Positions 35,666-45,066 are shown, numbered from the stretch's first letter. The stretch is DNA of 64,000 nt from Prevotella sp. (GCA_017478085.1 JAFVEE010000021.1:1-64000), one strand, 5' to 3'. Made by a program: numbers and translations. The notes: generated from the letters alone by a model not told the origin.

Positions 35666-36250
35666 ATGACAGGAAACCTTGCGGGAGAGGCACACCGTCC
35701 CGGCAGAATTGAAGTGGTGTGCGGCTCGATGTTTTCGGGCAAGACAGAGGAACTGATCCGGCGCATGCGCAGGGCGCAGTTTGCCAGGCAGCGGGTCGAA
35801 ATATTCAAGCCCAGCATCGACGTGCGCTATTCTGAAGACGACGTGGTGAGCCACGACCAGAACCACATTCCCTCTACGCCCATCGACTCGTCGGCCAGCA
35901 TCCTGCTGCTGGCCAGCAACATTGACGTGGTGGGCATCGACGAGGCGCAGTTCTTCGACATGGGGCTGGTAGAGGTGTGCAACGAGCTGGCCTACCGGGG
36001 CGTGCGCGTCATCATTGCAGGGCTCGACATGGACTACAAGGGCGTGCCTTTCGGCCCTATTCCCGCCCTGTGTGCCATAGCCGACGAGGTGACGAAGGTG
36101 CACGCCATCTGCGTGCGCTGCGGCTCGCTGGCCTACGTCAGCCATCGCAAGGTGCAGAACGACCGCCGCGTGCTGCTGGGCGAGACGGCCGAGTACGAGC
36201 CCCTGTGCCGCGAATGCTACCAAAAGGCCCTGCAAGAAGACAAGAAATAG
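35666..36250 (+). CDS. tdk: Thymidine kinase
   Basis: The 194-residue type II thymidine kinase phosphorylates thymidine in the pyrimidine salvage pathway. The P-loop is [17 protein letters not shown] at about residues 16-32, the Walker B-like [11 protein letters not shown] follows, and a zinc-binding pair of CxxC motifs is present (CVRCGS and CRECY). The gene diverges from rsmI and sits just upstream of tRNA-Lys. Confidence 0.96.
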   Translation: MTGNLAGEAHRPGRIEVVCGSMFSGKTEELIRRMRRAQFARQRVEIFKPSIDVRYSEDDVVSHDQNHIPSTPIDSSASILLLASNIDVVGIDEAQFFDMGLVEVCNELAYRGVRVIIAGLDMDYKGVPFGPIPALCAIADEVTKVHAICVRCGSLAYVSHRKVQNDRRVLLGETAEYEPLCRECYQKALQEDKK

Positions 36251-36324
36251 CCCGATTTTCACGAAAACGGATAAGCAAGGGTGAAAAAACGCCCCAATAA
36301 TTTGGTCGTTTCAAAAAAACATCG

Positions 36325-36332
36325 TACCTTTG
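36325..36332 (+). promoter_or_regulatory. -7 element TACCTTTG for tRNA-Lys
   Basis: TACCTTTGCACCC lies about 29 bases before the tRNA 5' end. Confidence 0.65.
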
Positions 36333-36360
36333 CACCCGCTTTGCAAGCACAACAAAGGTT

Positions 36361-36433
36361 GATCCGCTAGCTCAGTCGGTAGAGCACAACACTTTTAATG
36401 TTGGGGTCTTGGGTTCGAACCCCAAGCGGATCA
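36361..36433 (+). tRNA. tRNA-Lys (anticodon TTT)
   Basis: The cloverleaf folds cleanly: acceptor stem GATCCGC with GCGGATC, D arm GCTC with GAGC, anticodon stem CAACA with TGTTG around loop CTTTTAA, and T arm TTGGG-TTCGAAC-CCCAA. The anticodon at positions 34-36 is TTT. The 3' CCA is not encoded. Confidence 0.98.
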
Positions 36434-36448
36434 CTTGAACTACGTTAA

Positions 36449-36474
36449 GGGAGCCAATCAGGTTCCCTTTTAAA
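36449..36474 (+). terminator. Intrinsic terminator after tRNA-Lys
   Basis: A seven-pair stem GGGAGCC/GGTTCCC (one G-T pair) with loop AATCA is followed by TTTTAAATT. Confidence 0.75.
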
Positions 36475-36541
36475 TTATAGGTATACAAGGATGATAAAAA
36501 AAATAGTTGGATAATTGTTTGGCTGTGTAGTCAAATTTAGT

Positions 36542-36549
36542 TACCTTTG
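36542..36549 (+). promoter_or_regulatory. -7 element TACCTTTG for the hicA gene
   Basis: TACCTTTG ends only 5 bases before the ATG at 36555, so transcription would start at or near the initiation codon. Confidence 0.65.
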
Positions 36550-36554
36550 CAGCG

Positions 36555-36815
36555 ATGAACAAGAAAGAGAAGCTTATCAAGCGGTTCCGGACACTGCCCA
36601 AGGACTTCACCTTTGAAGAGGTAGAGGCATTGCTTAACGGTTGTGGCTTCACGCTGGAAAACAAAGGAGCCACGTCTGGATCGCGTGTGAAGTTCTATAA
36701 CGAGAAGGATCAGAATTCGTATATCATGCACAAGCCCCATCCAAGCAACATCGTCAAGGGCTATATGATGCGAGACATCTTGAACTATCTGTTGAAGAAT
36801 GGCTATATAGAATAA
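36555..36815 (+). CDS. hicA: HicA family toxin (mRNA interferase)
   Basis: This 86-residue protein matches HicA well. FEEVEALLNGCGFTLENKGA is followed by TSGSRVKFYN and an IMHKPHPSN segment carrying the active-site histidines, with YMMRDILNYLLKNGYI at the C terminus. HicA cleaves mRNA and is neutralised by HicB. The ATG lies directly after the promoter, suggesting a leaderless transcript. It is followed 12 bp later by its hicB partner. Confidence 0.9.
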   Translation: MNKKEKLIKRFRTLPKDFTFEEVEALLNGCGFTLENKGATSGSRVKFYNEKDQNSYIMHKPHPSNIVKGYMMRDILNYLLKNGYIE

Positions 36816-36827
36816 GGAGGTACGACT

Positions 36828-37169
36828 ATGGGATATTTGAAATATAAAGGCTACACGGGTAGCGTAGAATACAGTGAAGAAGAAAAATGCCTGTTCGGCA
36901 AGGTTCAGGGCATGATAAGAGATGGCATCACCTACGAGGGAGAGACCGTTGAGGAACTGACAAAAGACTTCGAGGGGGCCATTGATGACTACCTGCAGAT
37001 GTGTGAGGACAAGGGCATCACACCCAGAAAGCCCTATACTGGCGTGCTGAACGTCAGGTTAAGTCCTGAGATACACAGTGGCGCGGCAATGGCGGCCAGC
37101 AAGGAAGGTATCACCATCAACGCTTTCATCAGGAACGCCGTTGCCCGTGCGTTAGGCATGGCACTCTAA
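36828..37169 (+). CDS. hicB: HicB family antitoxin
   Basis: The 113-residue antitoxin has a HicB N-terminal domain (YKGYTGSVEYSEEEKCLFGK, then VQGMIRDGITYEGETVEELT) and a C-terminal ribbon-helix-helix-like segment (LNVRLSPEIHSGAAMAASKE, then GITINAFIRNAV). It binds HicA and probably represses its own operon. A good GGAGGT ribosome site precedes the ATG, unusual in this window. Confidence 0.92.
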   Translation: MGYLKYKGYTGSVEYSEEEKCLFGKVQGMIRDGITYEGETVEELTKDFEGAIDDYLQMCEDKGITPRKPYTGVLNVRLSPEIHSGAAMAASKEGITINAFIRNAVARALGMAL

Positions 37170-37201
37170 TTTTCATCTCAAAAATTTGGAGATTCCAGAA
37201 T

Positions 37202-38281
37202 ATGAGCAAAAAGGACTTAACAAGCATGATGGAACAACAGAAGGTGATTCTTTCGGAGCAGCTGCAACAGGCACTCGCCGAGGCCATTGCCGAGTGCAAG
37301 GCCGACCGGCTGTTCGTACTGACAGACCAGACCACCCGGCAACTGTGCTGGCCCGTGGTTCAGAACTTTGAGTGCCTGCACGGGGCCGAGCACATCGTCA
37401 TAGGGACTGGCGACGAGCACAAGACCCTGGAGAGCGTGGGCCATGTGTGGAGCGAACTGCAGCGCATGGGCGCCACACGCCACTCGCTGCTGCTGAACCT
37501 GGGCGGCGGCATGGTGACCGACCTGGGTGGCTTTGCCGCCTCGACCTTCAAGCGGGGCCTACACCTTATTAATATACCCACCACGCTGCTCTCGATGGTC
37601 GATGCCTCGGTGGGCGGCAAGACGGGGTTCAACTTCGGCGGACTGAAGAACGAGATTGGCGTGTTCCGCAATGCCTCGTCGGTTATCCTCGACACGGTGT
37701 TCCTGAAGACCATGGACAGCGAGAACATTCTCTCGGGCTATGCCGAAATGCTGAAGCACGGGCTCATCAACACCGAGGCCATGCTGACAGAACTGCTCAG
37801 CTTCGACGTGGAGCAGCCCGACCTGCAAGTGCTGAAGCGCATGGTGGCCGAGAGTGTGCAGGTGAAGCAGCGCATCGTGCTGGAAGACCCTACCGAGCAA
37901 GGCATTCGCAAGGCACTGAACCTGGGCCACACCATGGGGCATGCCTTCGAGTCGCTGGCCCTGCAGCGCAAGCCGGTGCTTCATGGCTATGCCGTGGCCT
38001 GGGGACTGGTGTGCGAGCTCTACCTGAGCGTGGCCAAGACGAGCTTCCCCACCGACCGCATGCGCCAGGTGGTGCGCTTCATCTACGACCACTACGGCCG
38101 CATGCCCATCACGTGCGATGACTACCCCACCCTGCTGGAGCTGATGACGCACGACAAGAAGAACACCGCCGGCCGCATCAACTTCACACTCTTGGGCGGC
38201 GTGGGCGATATTCGCATCAACCAGACGGCTACAAAGGCTGAGATTGAGGAGGCCTTAGACTTCTACCGCGAGGGCTGCTGA
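37202..38281 (+). CDS. aroB: 3-dehydroquinate synthase
   Basis: The 359-residue NAD+- and metal-dependent enzyme converts DAHP to 3-dehydroquinate in the shikimate pathway. Signatures are GGGMVTDLGGFAASTFKRG, PTTLLSMVDASVGGKTGFN and LNLGHTMGHAFES with the metal-binding histidines. The start at 37202 is 32 bp after hicB; MMEQQK ten codons in is an alternative. Its last 27 bp overlap the 3' end of the convergent MenE-like gene. Confidence 0.95.
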   Translation: MSKKDLTSMMEQQKVILSEQLQQALAEAIAECKADRLFVLTDQTTRQLCWPVVQNFECLHGAEHIVIGTGDEHKTLESVGHVWSELQRMGATRHSLLLNLGGGMVTDLGGFAASTFKRGLHLINIPTTLLSMVDASVGGKTGFNFGGLKNEIGVFRNASSVILDTVFLKTMDSENILSGYAEMLKHGLINTEAMLTELLSFDVEQPDLQVLKRMVAESVQVKQRIVLEDPTEQGIRKALNLGHTMGHAFESLALQRKPVLHGYAVAWGLVCELYLSVAKTSFPTDRMRQVVRFIYDHYGRMPITCDDYPTLLELMTHDKKNTAGRINFTLLGGVGDIRINQTATKAEIEEALDFYREGC

Positions 38282-39238
38282 CAGCCGTTCGGCCTCCTTA
38301 CGGGCAGGCTTGCCAGTTGCAGTGAGCGGCAGGCGGTCGGTGTGCAGGTAGTAGCGAGGCTGCCAGAACGAGGGCAGCACCTCGCGGCAAAGCGTCTTCA
38401 GCGACTGCACGTCAGTACATTCGGTGAGCAGAACCACTGCCTCGCCGAATTTTTTATGCTGACATTTGGAAATGAGGAAGGGGGCTGAGGTGTACTTGCG
38501 CAGCAGGGACTCCACCTCTTCTATTTGAATCTTCACGCCCCCGGAGCATATCACGTTGTCCTTACGCCCCAGAATGCGGAAGCGGCCCTGCGCGTCCATC
38601 TCGGCTATGTCGTTGGTAACCAGCCGTTGGGGACACATCAGCGGGGCATCGATCACCAGGCAGCCCTCGTCATTCAACGTCACGGCTACGCTCTCGAAGG
38701 GCGAGTACCACTCGCTGGCCCCGGGCCCGCTGAGGCGGCGCAGGGCGATGTGCGACAGGGTCTCGGTCATGCCGTAGGTGCTCCACACGGCGTTGGGAAA
38801 ATCGCGCAACTCGCGGGCCATAGCCTCATCGATGGCCCCTCCACCTATTATCAGATGCTTAACCTGCCGAAGCCGTTCGCGCTCTTCGGGCACTTGCAGC
38901 GAGTTGTAGACCTGCAAGGGAACCATGGCTACGAGATCGAGCGGAGAGAGCAAACTATTACGAAGCGGATGTCCGCTGGGCTCCACGCTGACGAGCCGCA
39001 GGCCGCAGGTCAGCGCACGCACCACCATCATCTTGCCTGCAATATAGTCAAGGGGCAGGCACAGCAAGGCGGTGTCGCCCTCCTTCAGCCCCAGGAACCC
39101 GCAGGTAATGCGGGCCGAAGCCTCCATACGCCGTTTCTCCACCCACAGCGGCTTGGGCTGACCCGTGCTGCCACTGGTGTGCACCAGCACGCGGTCGCTG
39201 TCGTTGTTCCATTCCGACAAGAATTCCTCTATACACAT
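38255..39238 (-). CDS. menE: AMP-binding acyl-CoA ligase, o-succinylbenzoate-CoA ligase-like
   Basis: The 327-residue adenylating enzyme has the AMP-binding core HTSGSTGQPKPLWVEK at about 20-35, STYGMTETLSHIAL, GRKDNVICSGGVKIQIEEVE and the C-terminal catalytic lysine region LPLTATGKPARKEAE. It is shorter than most acyl-CoA synthetases, in line with compact Bacteroidetes MenE proteins, which act in menaquinone synthesis. No other men gene is within the window, so the specific substrate is inferred. ATG 39238 was chosen because the promoter element lies at 39247. Confidence 0.75.
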   Translation of the reverse strand: MCIEEFLSEWNNDSDRVLVHTSGSTGQPKPLWVEKRRMEASARITCGFLGLKEGDTALLCLPLDYIAGKMMVVRALTCGLRLVSVEPSGHPLRNSLLSPLDLVAMVPLQVYNSLQVPEERERLRQVKHLIIGGGAIDEAMARELRDFPNAVWSTYGMTETLSHIALRRLSGPGASEWYSPFESVAVTLNDEGCLVIDAPLMCPQRLVTNDIAEMDAQGRFRILGRKDNVICSGGVKIQIEEVESLLRKYTSAPFLISKCQHKKFGEAVVLLTECTDVQSLKTLCREVLPSFWQPRYYLHTDRLPLTATGKPARKEAERLSAALAVEV

Positions 39239-39246
39239 AGTGGCTG

Positions 39247-39254
39247 CAAAATTA
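39247..39254 (-). promoter_or_regulatory. -7 element TAATTTTG for the MenE-like gene
   Basis: CAAAATTA on the plus strand reads TAATTTTG toward the ATG at 39238, leaving almost no 5' leader. Confidence 0.6.
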
Positions 39255-39352
39255 CAAAAAATCCACGATTCATACTGCCTTTTACCGAAAAAGAAGCGAA
39301 AAAAGTGCAATATTACACCCACAATTACGTTATAAGAAGAAACAAGCAACCA

Positions 39353-40408
39353 ATGGAAGACAATAAGACACAAGAGAAGACCATCGACCTGGCGAGCATC
39401 GCCAAGAAACTGTGGCCCCACCGCAAGCGCTACTGCTACGTGCTGCCCGCCACGCTCATTCTCACCTATCTGCTTACCACCTGCATGCCTCGCTACTACG
39501 ACTGCAAGGTGAGCCTGGCCCCTGAGACCACGGGTACCTCGCTGTCGGGCTCGCTGGGCTCGCTGGGCTCGCTCGCCTCGTCGTTCGGCCTGGGCGGCTC
39601 GCTGGCCAAGATGGGCTCGCAGGATGCTATCTACGCCGAACTCTATCCGCAGGTCATCGAGTCAAGAGATTTCCTGGCCGAACTGATGCCGGTCGAGGTC
39701 CAGACGAAGAAGGGCGACGTGAAGTGCAACTACTACACTTACCTGCGCGACAAGCAGAGCGCCGCCTGGTGGGATGTGGTGCAGGGAAAGATCAAGGAGT
39801 GGTTCAGCCCAACGCCAGCCGACCAGTCCAATGGCACCGAGAAGCTGTCGGTCTTCAACCTGACCAAGCTGCAGAGTGATATTTTCAACTCGGCCAAGGG
39901 CAAGATTAAATGTACGCACGACAAGAAGACCGACGTGGTGTCGATCACCGTGCAAGACCAGGACCCGCTGGTGTGCGCCACCATGGCCGATGCCACCTGC
40001 AAGAAGCTGCAGGACTTCATCATAGACTACCGCACCAACAAGGCCCGCATAGATTATAAGTACTACGAGCGTCTGTGCGAAGAGAGCAAGCAGGCCTACG
40101 AACAGGCCCGCAAGGCCTACGCCTCTTTTGCCGACGCCCACCAGAACGCGGTGCTCGTAAGCTATACGGCCAAGATCGAGGCCCTGGAGAACGAGATGCA
40201 GCAGAAGTACAACATCTACAACGCCATGAACACCCAGAAGCAGGCCGCAGCAGCCAAGCTGCAGGAGGCCACCCCAGCCTTCACCCTGATACAGAGCGCG
40301 TCGGTACCCGTGAAGCCGGCCGGCCCCAAGCGCATGTTCATATCGATTATTATGATGATTCTATCGTTCTTCATTATGTCGGGCATATATCTCATCAAAG
40401 CAAAATAA
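39353..40408 (+). CDS. Wzz-family polysaccharide chain-length regulator
   Basis: The 351-residue inner-membrane protein has a first span (CYVLPATLILTYLLTTC) near residues 27-43, a long periplasmic coiled-coil region and a second span (MFISIIMMILSFFIMSGIYL) near the C terminus, the Wzz topology. A Ser/Gly/Leu-rich repeat (SLSGSLGSLGSLASSFGLGG) lies near residue 65. It opens the polysaccharide cluster. It is GC-rich like the housekeeping genes, unlike the next genes. A longer upstream frame overlaps the divergent MenE gene and was rejected. Confidence 0.85.
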   Translation: MEDNKTQEKTIDLASIAKKLWPHRKRYCYVLPATLILTYLLTTCMPRYYDCKVSLAPETTGTSLSGSLGSLGSLASSFGLGGSLAKMGSQDAIYAELYPQVIESRDFLAELMPVEVQTKKGDVKCNYYTYLRDKQSAAWWDVVQGKIKEWFSPTPADQSNGTEKLSVFNLTKLQSDIFNSAKGKIKCTHDKKTDVVSITVQDQDPLVCATMADATCKKLQDFIIDYRTNKARIDYKYYERLCEESKQAYEQARKAYASFADAHQNAVLVSYTAKIEALENEMQQKYNIYNAMNTQKQAAAAKLQEATPAFTLIQSASVPVKPAGPKRMFISIIMMILSFFIMSGIYLIKAK

Positions 40409-40416
40409 ATACTGCT

Positions 40417-41484
40417 ATGGTAATAGCTTTGGTCCTTTTGTTTGCTACGACCTTATCCCTCTCTTTCATAGAAGACCGACTAAGCGAAAGAGACAAGAAG
40501 GTCCTCTATGCCATTCTTGGCTTTGCTATGATATTGATAGCTGGTCTACGAGAAGTAGGGTCGACCCCAGACTCGGAAGACTACGAATTGATGTATTACG
40601 GGAAGACCAACAAGATATTGGAAGCAGCAACAGAACCAAGTTTCGCCCTTATTTCTTCGTTTCTGAACTCCTTCTCGCTGGGCGTCAACGCACTATTCCT
40701 TACATACGCACTCATATCCATCCCCATACATCTTTCTGCATTCACGAGACTATCAAAACTGCCATTTCTTACGCTCACTATTTACATATCATATTATTTT
40801 ATGATGCACGATATGGTGCAGATACGCTGTTCTGTTGCTGCAGCCTTATTTCTATGGGCAATTTATTTCCATACGGAAAGAAAGGAAAAACAGGCTCTGG
40901 TATGCATATTGACCGGTATTTTCTTCCACTACTCGGCCACCGTAGGACTGCTATTGTTTCTAACCAAAAGCAACATACCGAAATGGCAGACATACATATT
41001 ATACCTTATTGTTCCTATTGGCCTGATAGCCTATTTCACCAATTTGGATATTTCATATCTTGTGCCCGACGAATTTGGTGGCGCCAAATTAGCATCTTAC
41101 CGCAATCTGAAAGACAAAGGAATCGAAGACCTTCAAGCAGGTATAAGATTTGAAAGGAATCCTCTTATCTGGATGAATATTATCTTATATTATTGCTGCA
41201 TCTATTTCAAGGATTCTCTGACAAAATGCTGCAAATACGTTCCCGTAGCCATTCAGGTTCAGGCATTAGCTTTCTGTTTTCTGTTTTTCATAAAAGGATT
41301 CAGCATGGTGGTTGGCAATCGTCTTAACGACTATTTTTCGATAGCATCCATCATTCTCTGGACAGCCTCTGTCTATGCTTTCTATCCACAAATAGCGGGT
41401 AAGATTATCAGCAACATCATCTCATCAGCAAGATTTGTCGCGAGTATTCTGATTTATGCACTGTCACTTTTAACACTGACATAA
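40417..41484 (+). CDS. EpsG/Wzy-type polysaccharide polymerase
   Basis: The 355-residue polytopic membrane protein has about ten hydrophobic spans. An N-terminal GLREVGSTPDSEDYE segment in the first loop is typical of EpsG-type polymerases. It is flanked by chain-length and flippase genes, as expected for a Wzy polymerase that joins repeat units in the periplasm. The start MVIALVLLFATTLSLSF at 40417 follows the Wzz stop by 8 bp. Base composition drops sharply to AT-rich here. Confidence 0.8.
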   Translation: MVIALVLLFATTLSLSFIEDRLSERDKKVLYAILGFAMILIAGLREVGSTPDSEDYELMYYGKTNKILEAATEPSFALISSFLNSFSLGVNALFLTYALISIPIHLSAFTRLSKLPFLTLTIYISYYFMMHDMVQIRCSVAAALFLWAIYFHTERKEKQALVCILTGIFFHYSATVGLLLFLTKSNIPKWQTYILYLIVPIGLIAYFTNLDISYLVPDEFGGAKLASYRNLKDKGIEDLQAGIRFERNPLIWMNIILYYCCIYFKDSLTKCCKYVPVAIQVQALAFCFLFFIKGFSMVVGNRLNDYFSIASIILWTASVYAFYPQIAGKIISNIISSARFVASILIYALSLLTLT

Positions 41485-41486
41485 CA

Positions 41487-42914
41487 ATGAGCCTGCGAAA
41501 GAACTTCGTTTACAGTAGCATTCTTACCGTCAGCACGTATCTCTTCCCACTCCTCGTCTATCCTTACGTATCCAGAGTATTGGGACTAACCAATATTGGC
41601 ATTGTAAATTTCATCGACAATCTTATCAACTATTTCGTTGCTGTGTCTATGATGGGCATAACAACGGTGGGAGTTCGCGAAATTGCCGGAGCGCGCAGTG
41701 ACAAGTTCCAACTGTCAAAGACGTTTATTTCCTTATTATCGCTTACAGGAATGACGACTATTGCAGCCATGCTGTTATTGTTAGTCGTTATGTACACGTC
41801 AGCCACACTGGCCCCATACCACGATTTGCTATATGTTGGTCAGGTAAAACTGCTGTCAAACTTATTCTTGATAGAATGGCTGTTTACAGGCTTAGAAGAT
41901 TTTAAATACATCACCATCCGAACCATTATTATCAGATGCTTGTATATTGTCAGTGTTTTTCTGTTCGTCAGAACAGCCTCCGACTATAAACTATTCTACA
42001 TTCTGACCTGCGGGATGGTGCTTGCCAACGCCATTGTCAATGTTGTATATAGCAGAAAATTCATTATCTATTCATTTCATTCAGTCGTCATTCAACCTTA
42101 TCTAAAGCCATTTTTCATTATGGGTGTTTATGCTCTGCTTGTCCACGTATATACATCTTTGAACTCCGTCTGGCTTGGATTTGTCACGAATACCGATGAG
42201 GTGGGCTACTTCACGACAGCCACCAAACTACACAGCATTGTGATGGCGCTGCTCATTTCATTCACCAATATTCTGTTTCCACATGTGTCGAATCTAATTG
42301 CCGAAGGACGCATCTCTGAATTTTGGCAAAAGATAAACAGTGCCTTCGATGTCCTTTTTGCTTTTGCATTCCCCACGGCCATTTTTCTCCTGGCAGCAGC
42401 CCCTTCACTGCTACATCTCTTTGCAGGCAATGGCTTTGAAGGAGCCTATCTTCCAATGCGAATCATTAGCCCATTGGTCCTCATCGTAGGAATGGAACAG
42501 ATTCTTGTCATTCAAATATTAATGGCTATGCACGAAGACCGCGTCGTACTAAGGAACTCTTTTATAGGGGCTCTCGTGGCAATTGGCTTAAACATACTCA
42601 TCACATCAAGTTTAGGTGCCATTGGCTCTGCCATCGTATGGGTTATTTCCGAGCTATGCATTCTGACATTGTCAATAATATTCATTCGCAGGAAATACCA
42701 CTTCACCATACCTATTAGGAGACTTTGCAAATATGCAACATCCTATGTGCCGCTCTTCTGCCTGTCGCTCCTCTATCTTGAGCATATTGGCAGCCAGACT
42801 CTATTTCTGACCTGCCTTGCCCTGACAACGATCTTATATGCCTGTATCTACGAGTTATTCATTACTAAGAACCGTCTCATTATAAGCATTCTGAACAAGT
42901 TCAAATCCAACTAA
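41487..42914 (+). CDS. Wzx-type oligosaccharide flippase
   Basis: This 475-residue MATE/MOP-fold membrane protein has about 12-14 spans. The N terminus SLRKNFVYSSILTVSTYLFP, then LLVYPYVSRVLGLTNIGIVN, is the usual polysaccharide-transport signature. It moves lipid-linked repeat units across the inner membrane. It begins 2 bp after the polymerase stop. Confidence 0.9.
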   Translation: MSLRKNFVYSSILTVSTYLFPLLVYPYVSRVLGLTNIGIVNFIDNLINYFVAVSMMGITTVGVREIAGARSDKFQLSKTFISLLSLTGMTTIAAMLLLLVVMYTSATLAPYHDLLYVGQVKLLSNLFLIEWLFTGLEDFKYITIRTIIIRCLYIVSVFLFVRTASDYKLFYILTCGMVLANAIVNVVYSRKFIIYSFHSVVIQPYLKPFFIMGVYALLVHVYTSLNSVWLGFVTNTDEVGYFTTATKLHSIVMALLISFTNILFPHVSNLIAEGRISEFWQKINSAFDVLFAFAFPTAIFLLAAAPSLLHLFAGNGFEGAYLPMRIISPLVLIVGMEQILVIQILMAMHEDRVVLRNSFIGALVAIGLNILITSSLGAIGSAIVWVISELCILTLSIIFIRRKYHFTIPIRRLCKYATSYVPLFCLSLLYLEHIGSQTLFLTCLALTTILYACIYELFITKNRLIISILNKFKSN

Positions 42915-42933
42915 TCAAAGAAAGAAAGCCATT

Positions 42934-43824
42934 ATGAAACGCCTCAGCATTATTATCGTAACCTATAAGTCAGACCACGACATTTACGACTGCATACAAT
43001 CAGTATGGCAGTACTGCGACATACCGAGCAAAGAACTGGAAATAATCGTGGTTGACAATAGCCCAGAGTGCAAGAAGATGTTCTCTACACTACGAGAAAG
43101 ATACCAAGACATCATACTTATTCACAACACCCATAACGGTGGCTACGGCCAGGGCAACAACGTGGGGATTCGGCAGGCATCGGCCCCCATTGTGATGATT
43201 ATGAATCCCGACGTAAGAATCTGCCAACCCGTGTTCAAAACTGCACTCAATGCATTTGAGAGAGACAATAGCCTATGTACGTATGGAATGAAGCAAATGT
43301 TGTCTCCTACCGTTAAGAGTCCGCTGTCTTTCGACTGTTCACGACGCATAAACGGCTACTTAATACCCTTTGTAGCATCAATATGCAACAAGTTTGACAT
43401 TTTCTGCCCCACATTCATGTTCTTTGCGGGATCTTGCTTTTTCATCAGCAAGGAGAAGTTTGAAGAGATTGGCCTCTTCGACGAGGAAAACTTTATGTAT
43501 GGCGAAGAAGAAGACATCCACTTCCGCCTGAAAGATTGTTTTGGTGCACATTTCACCTACAATCCTTCCCTACGATATATTCATCAGACTCTTGAACGCC
43601 CGATGTCTTTCGCAACAGAAAAAAAGATGGTAGACTCCACCGCTTATCTTTACGCGAAAAAAGGCATTCCAGCAAAGAAGACCTACCACAATTTTGTACG
43701 CTACTACCGTACCAGACTGTTCAACACATACTTAAAAAAACTTTTCAGAGCCCCAAATGCCACTACCCAGGCTGCTATTATCAAAGAAGTCATACACTAC
43801 TGCCGCTCTGTTAAATCTACATAA
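42934..43824 (+). CDS. Glycosyltransferase family 2
   Basis: The 296-residue cytoplasmic GT-A enzyme opens with LSIIIVTYKSDHDIYDCIQS. It has VDNSPE, a HNGGYGQGNNVGIRQA loop, the MNPDVRI metal-binding site and DEENFMYGEEEDIHFRL near the catalytic base, typical of rhamnosyl- or galactofuranosyl-like transferases. It adds a sugar to the lipid-linked repeat unit. Specificity cannot be read from sequence. Confidence 0.88.
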   Translation: MKRLSIIIVTYKSDHDIYDCIQSVWQYCDIPSKELEIIVVDNSPECKKMFSTLRERYQDIILIHNTHNGGYGQGNNVGIRQASAPIVMIMNPDVRICQPVFKTALNAFERDNSLCTYGMKQMLSPTVKSPLSFDCSRRINGYLIPFVASICNKFDIFCPTFMFFAGSCFFISKEKFEEIGLFDEENFMYGEEEDIHFRLKDCFGAHFTYNPSLRYIHQTLERPMSFATEKKMVDSTAYLYAKKGIPAKKTYHNFVRYYRTRLFNTYLKKLFRAPNATTQAAIIKEVIHYCRSVKST

Positions 43825-43873
43825 CGCTATAGCCAAAATATTCATCGCGTTTTGCCATAATCAATCTTTTTTA

Positions 43874-43881
43874 TACCTTTG
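43874..43881 (+). promoter_or_regulatory. Internal -7 element TACCTTTG before wecB
   Basis: TACCTTTGCATCAC lies 22 bases before the ATG at 43903, inside the polysaccharide cluster, so the second half may be transcribed independently. Confidence 0.65.
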
Positions 43882-43902
43882 CATCACTTAAAAGAGTATG
43901 TC

Positions 43903-45066
43903 ATGAATCGAAGAAAAACCATTATGCTCGTTTTCGGAACACGTCCAGAAGCTATTAAAATGGCTCCTCTGGTATTAGCGTTTCAAAAACAAGAAGAAGC
44001 ATTCAAAACCATCGTGTGCGTCACAGGACAGCACAGGGAGATGCTTGACCAAGTGCTGCGCATTTTCAGTATCAGGCCGGATTTCGACCTCAATATCATG
44101 AAGCAAGGACAGGACTTATATGATATTACGACACGCGTTCTTACTGGTATGCGAGACATTCTGAAACAAGTGCAGCCTGATGTGGTCTTAGTACATGGCG
44201 ACACCACGACATCGACAGCCGCCGCACTGGCTGCCTTCTACCAGCAGATTCCTGTTGGCCACGTAGAGGCCGGTCTCCGCACCCACAACATCTATAGTCC
44301 CTGGCCAGAAGAGATGAACAGACAGATTACCGGGCGCATTGCGACTTTCCATTTTGCTCCCACCCCGCTCAGCAGACAAAACCTGCTGGACGAGCATATT
44401 GACGACAAAATGATAACCGTTACCGGCAATACCGTCATCGATGCTCTTCACATAGTGGCAGACAGGCTAAAGAGCGACAGCCAGCTTGCTGCCAGACAAG
44501 CAAAAGTCCTTGCTGAGGCAGGTTACGACGTGAGCCGACTGACCAACGGGCGCAGACTGGTACTCATTACAGGACATCGTCGCGAGAACTTCGGCGAGGG
44601 GTTCATCCGTATGGTGACAGCCATCAAAGACCTCACGAACAAATATCCCGATGTCGACTTCGTCTACCCCATGCACCTCAACCCAAATGTCAGGAAGCCC
44701 ATTCATCAAGTATTCGGAGAGAAATTAGACAATCTCGGAAACATGTACTTCATAGAGCCACTACAATATCTGGAGTTTGTCTACTTGATGGAAAAATCGG
44801 CCATCGTGCTTACAGACAGTGGCGGCATTCAAGAGGAAGCCCCAGGACTGGGAAAGCCTGTATTAGTGATGCGCGAGACCACCGAACGCCCCGAAGCAGT
44901 AACAGCGGGAACTGTAAAACTGGTTGGCACGGATTACAATAAAATAGTAAATGAAGTAAGTATGCTATTGAACAGCCCTCAGGCCTACAATGCGATGAGC
45001 CAGGCCGTCAATCCCTATGGCGACGGGCATGCCTGCGAGCGAATCATCAACGTTTTAAGATCATGA
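43903..45066 (+). CDS. wecB: UDP-N-acetylglucosamine 2-epimerase (non-hydrolysing)
   Basis: The 387-residue enzyme makes UDP-N-acetylmannosamine for the surface glycan. VFGTRPEAIKMAPLVLA, VTGQHREMLDQVL, HGDTTTS, HVEAGLRTHN, ITGHRREN and LTDSGGIQEEAPGLGKPVLV are the family signatures. ATG 43903 was chosen because it is downstream of the promoter element at 43874; an ATG at 43879 lies within that element. It overlaps the next gene by 4 bp. Confidence 0.95.
   Translation: MNRRKTIMLVFGTRPEAIKMAPLVLAFQKQEEAFKTIVCVTGQHREMLDQVLRIFSIRPDFDLNIMKQGQDLYDITTRVLTGMRDILKQVQPDVVLVHGDTTTSTAAALAAFYQQIPVGHVEAGLRTHNIYSPWPEEMNRQITGRIATFHFAPTPLSRQNLLDEHIDDKMITVTGNTVIDALHIVADRLKSDSQLAARQAKVLAEAGYDVSRLTNGRRLVLITGHRRENFGEGFIRMVTAIKDLTNKYPDVDFVYPMHLNPNVRKPIHQVFGEKLDNLGNMYFIEPLQYLEFVYLMEKSAIVLTDSGGIQEEAPGLGKPVLVMRETTERPEAVTAGTVKLVGTDYNKIVNEVSMLLNSPQAYNAMSQAVNPYGDGHACERIINVLRS

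Noticed and set aside
38525..39352. Extension of the chain-length regulator upstream of 39353
   Set aside because: It would overlap the divergent MenE-like gene completely and has no family match.
39255..39352. JUMPstart-type element before the polysaccharide cluster
   Set aside because: No GGCGGTAG-like ops sequence was found in the leader before 39353.
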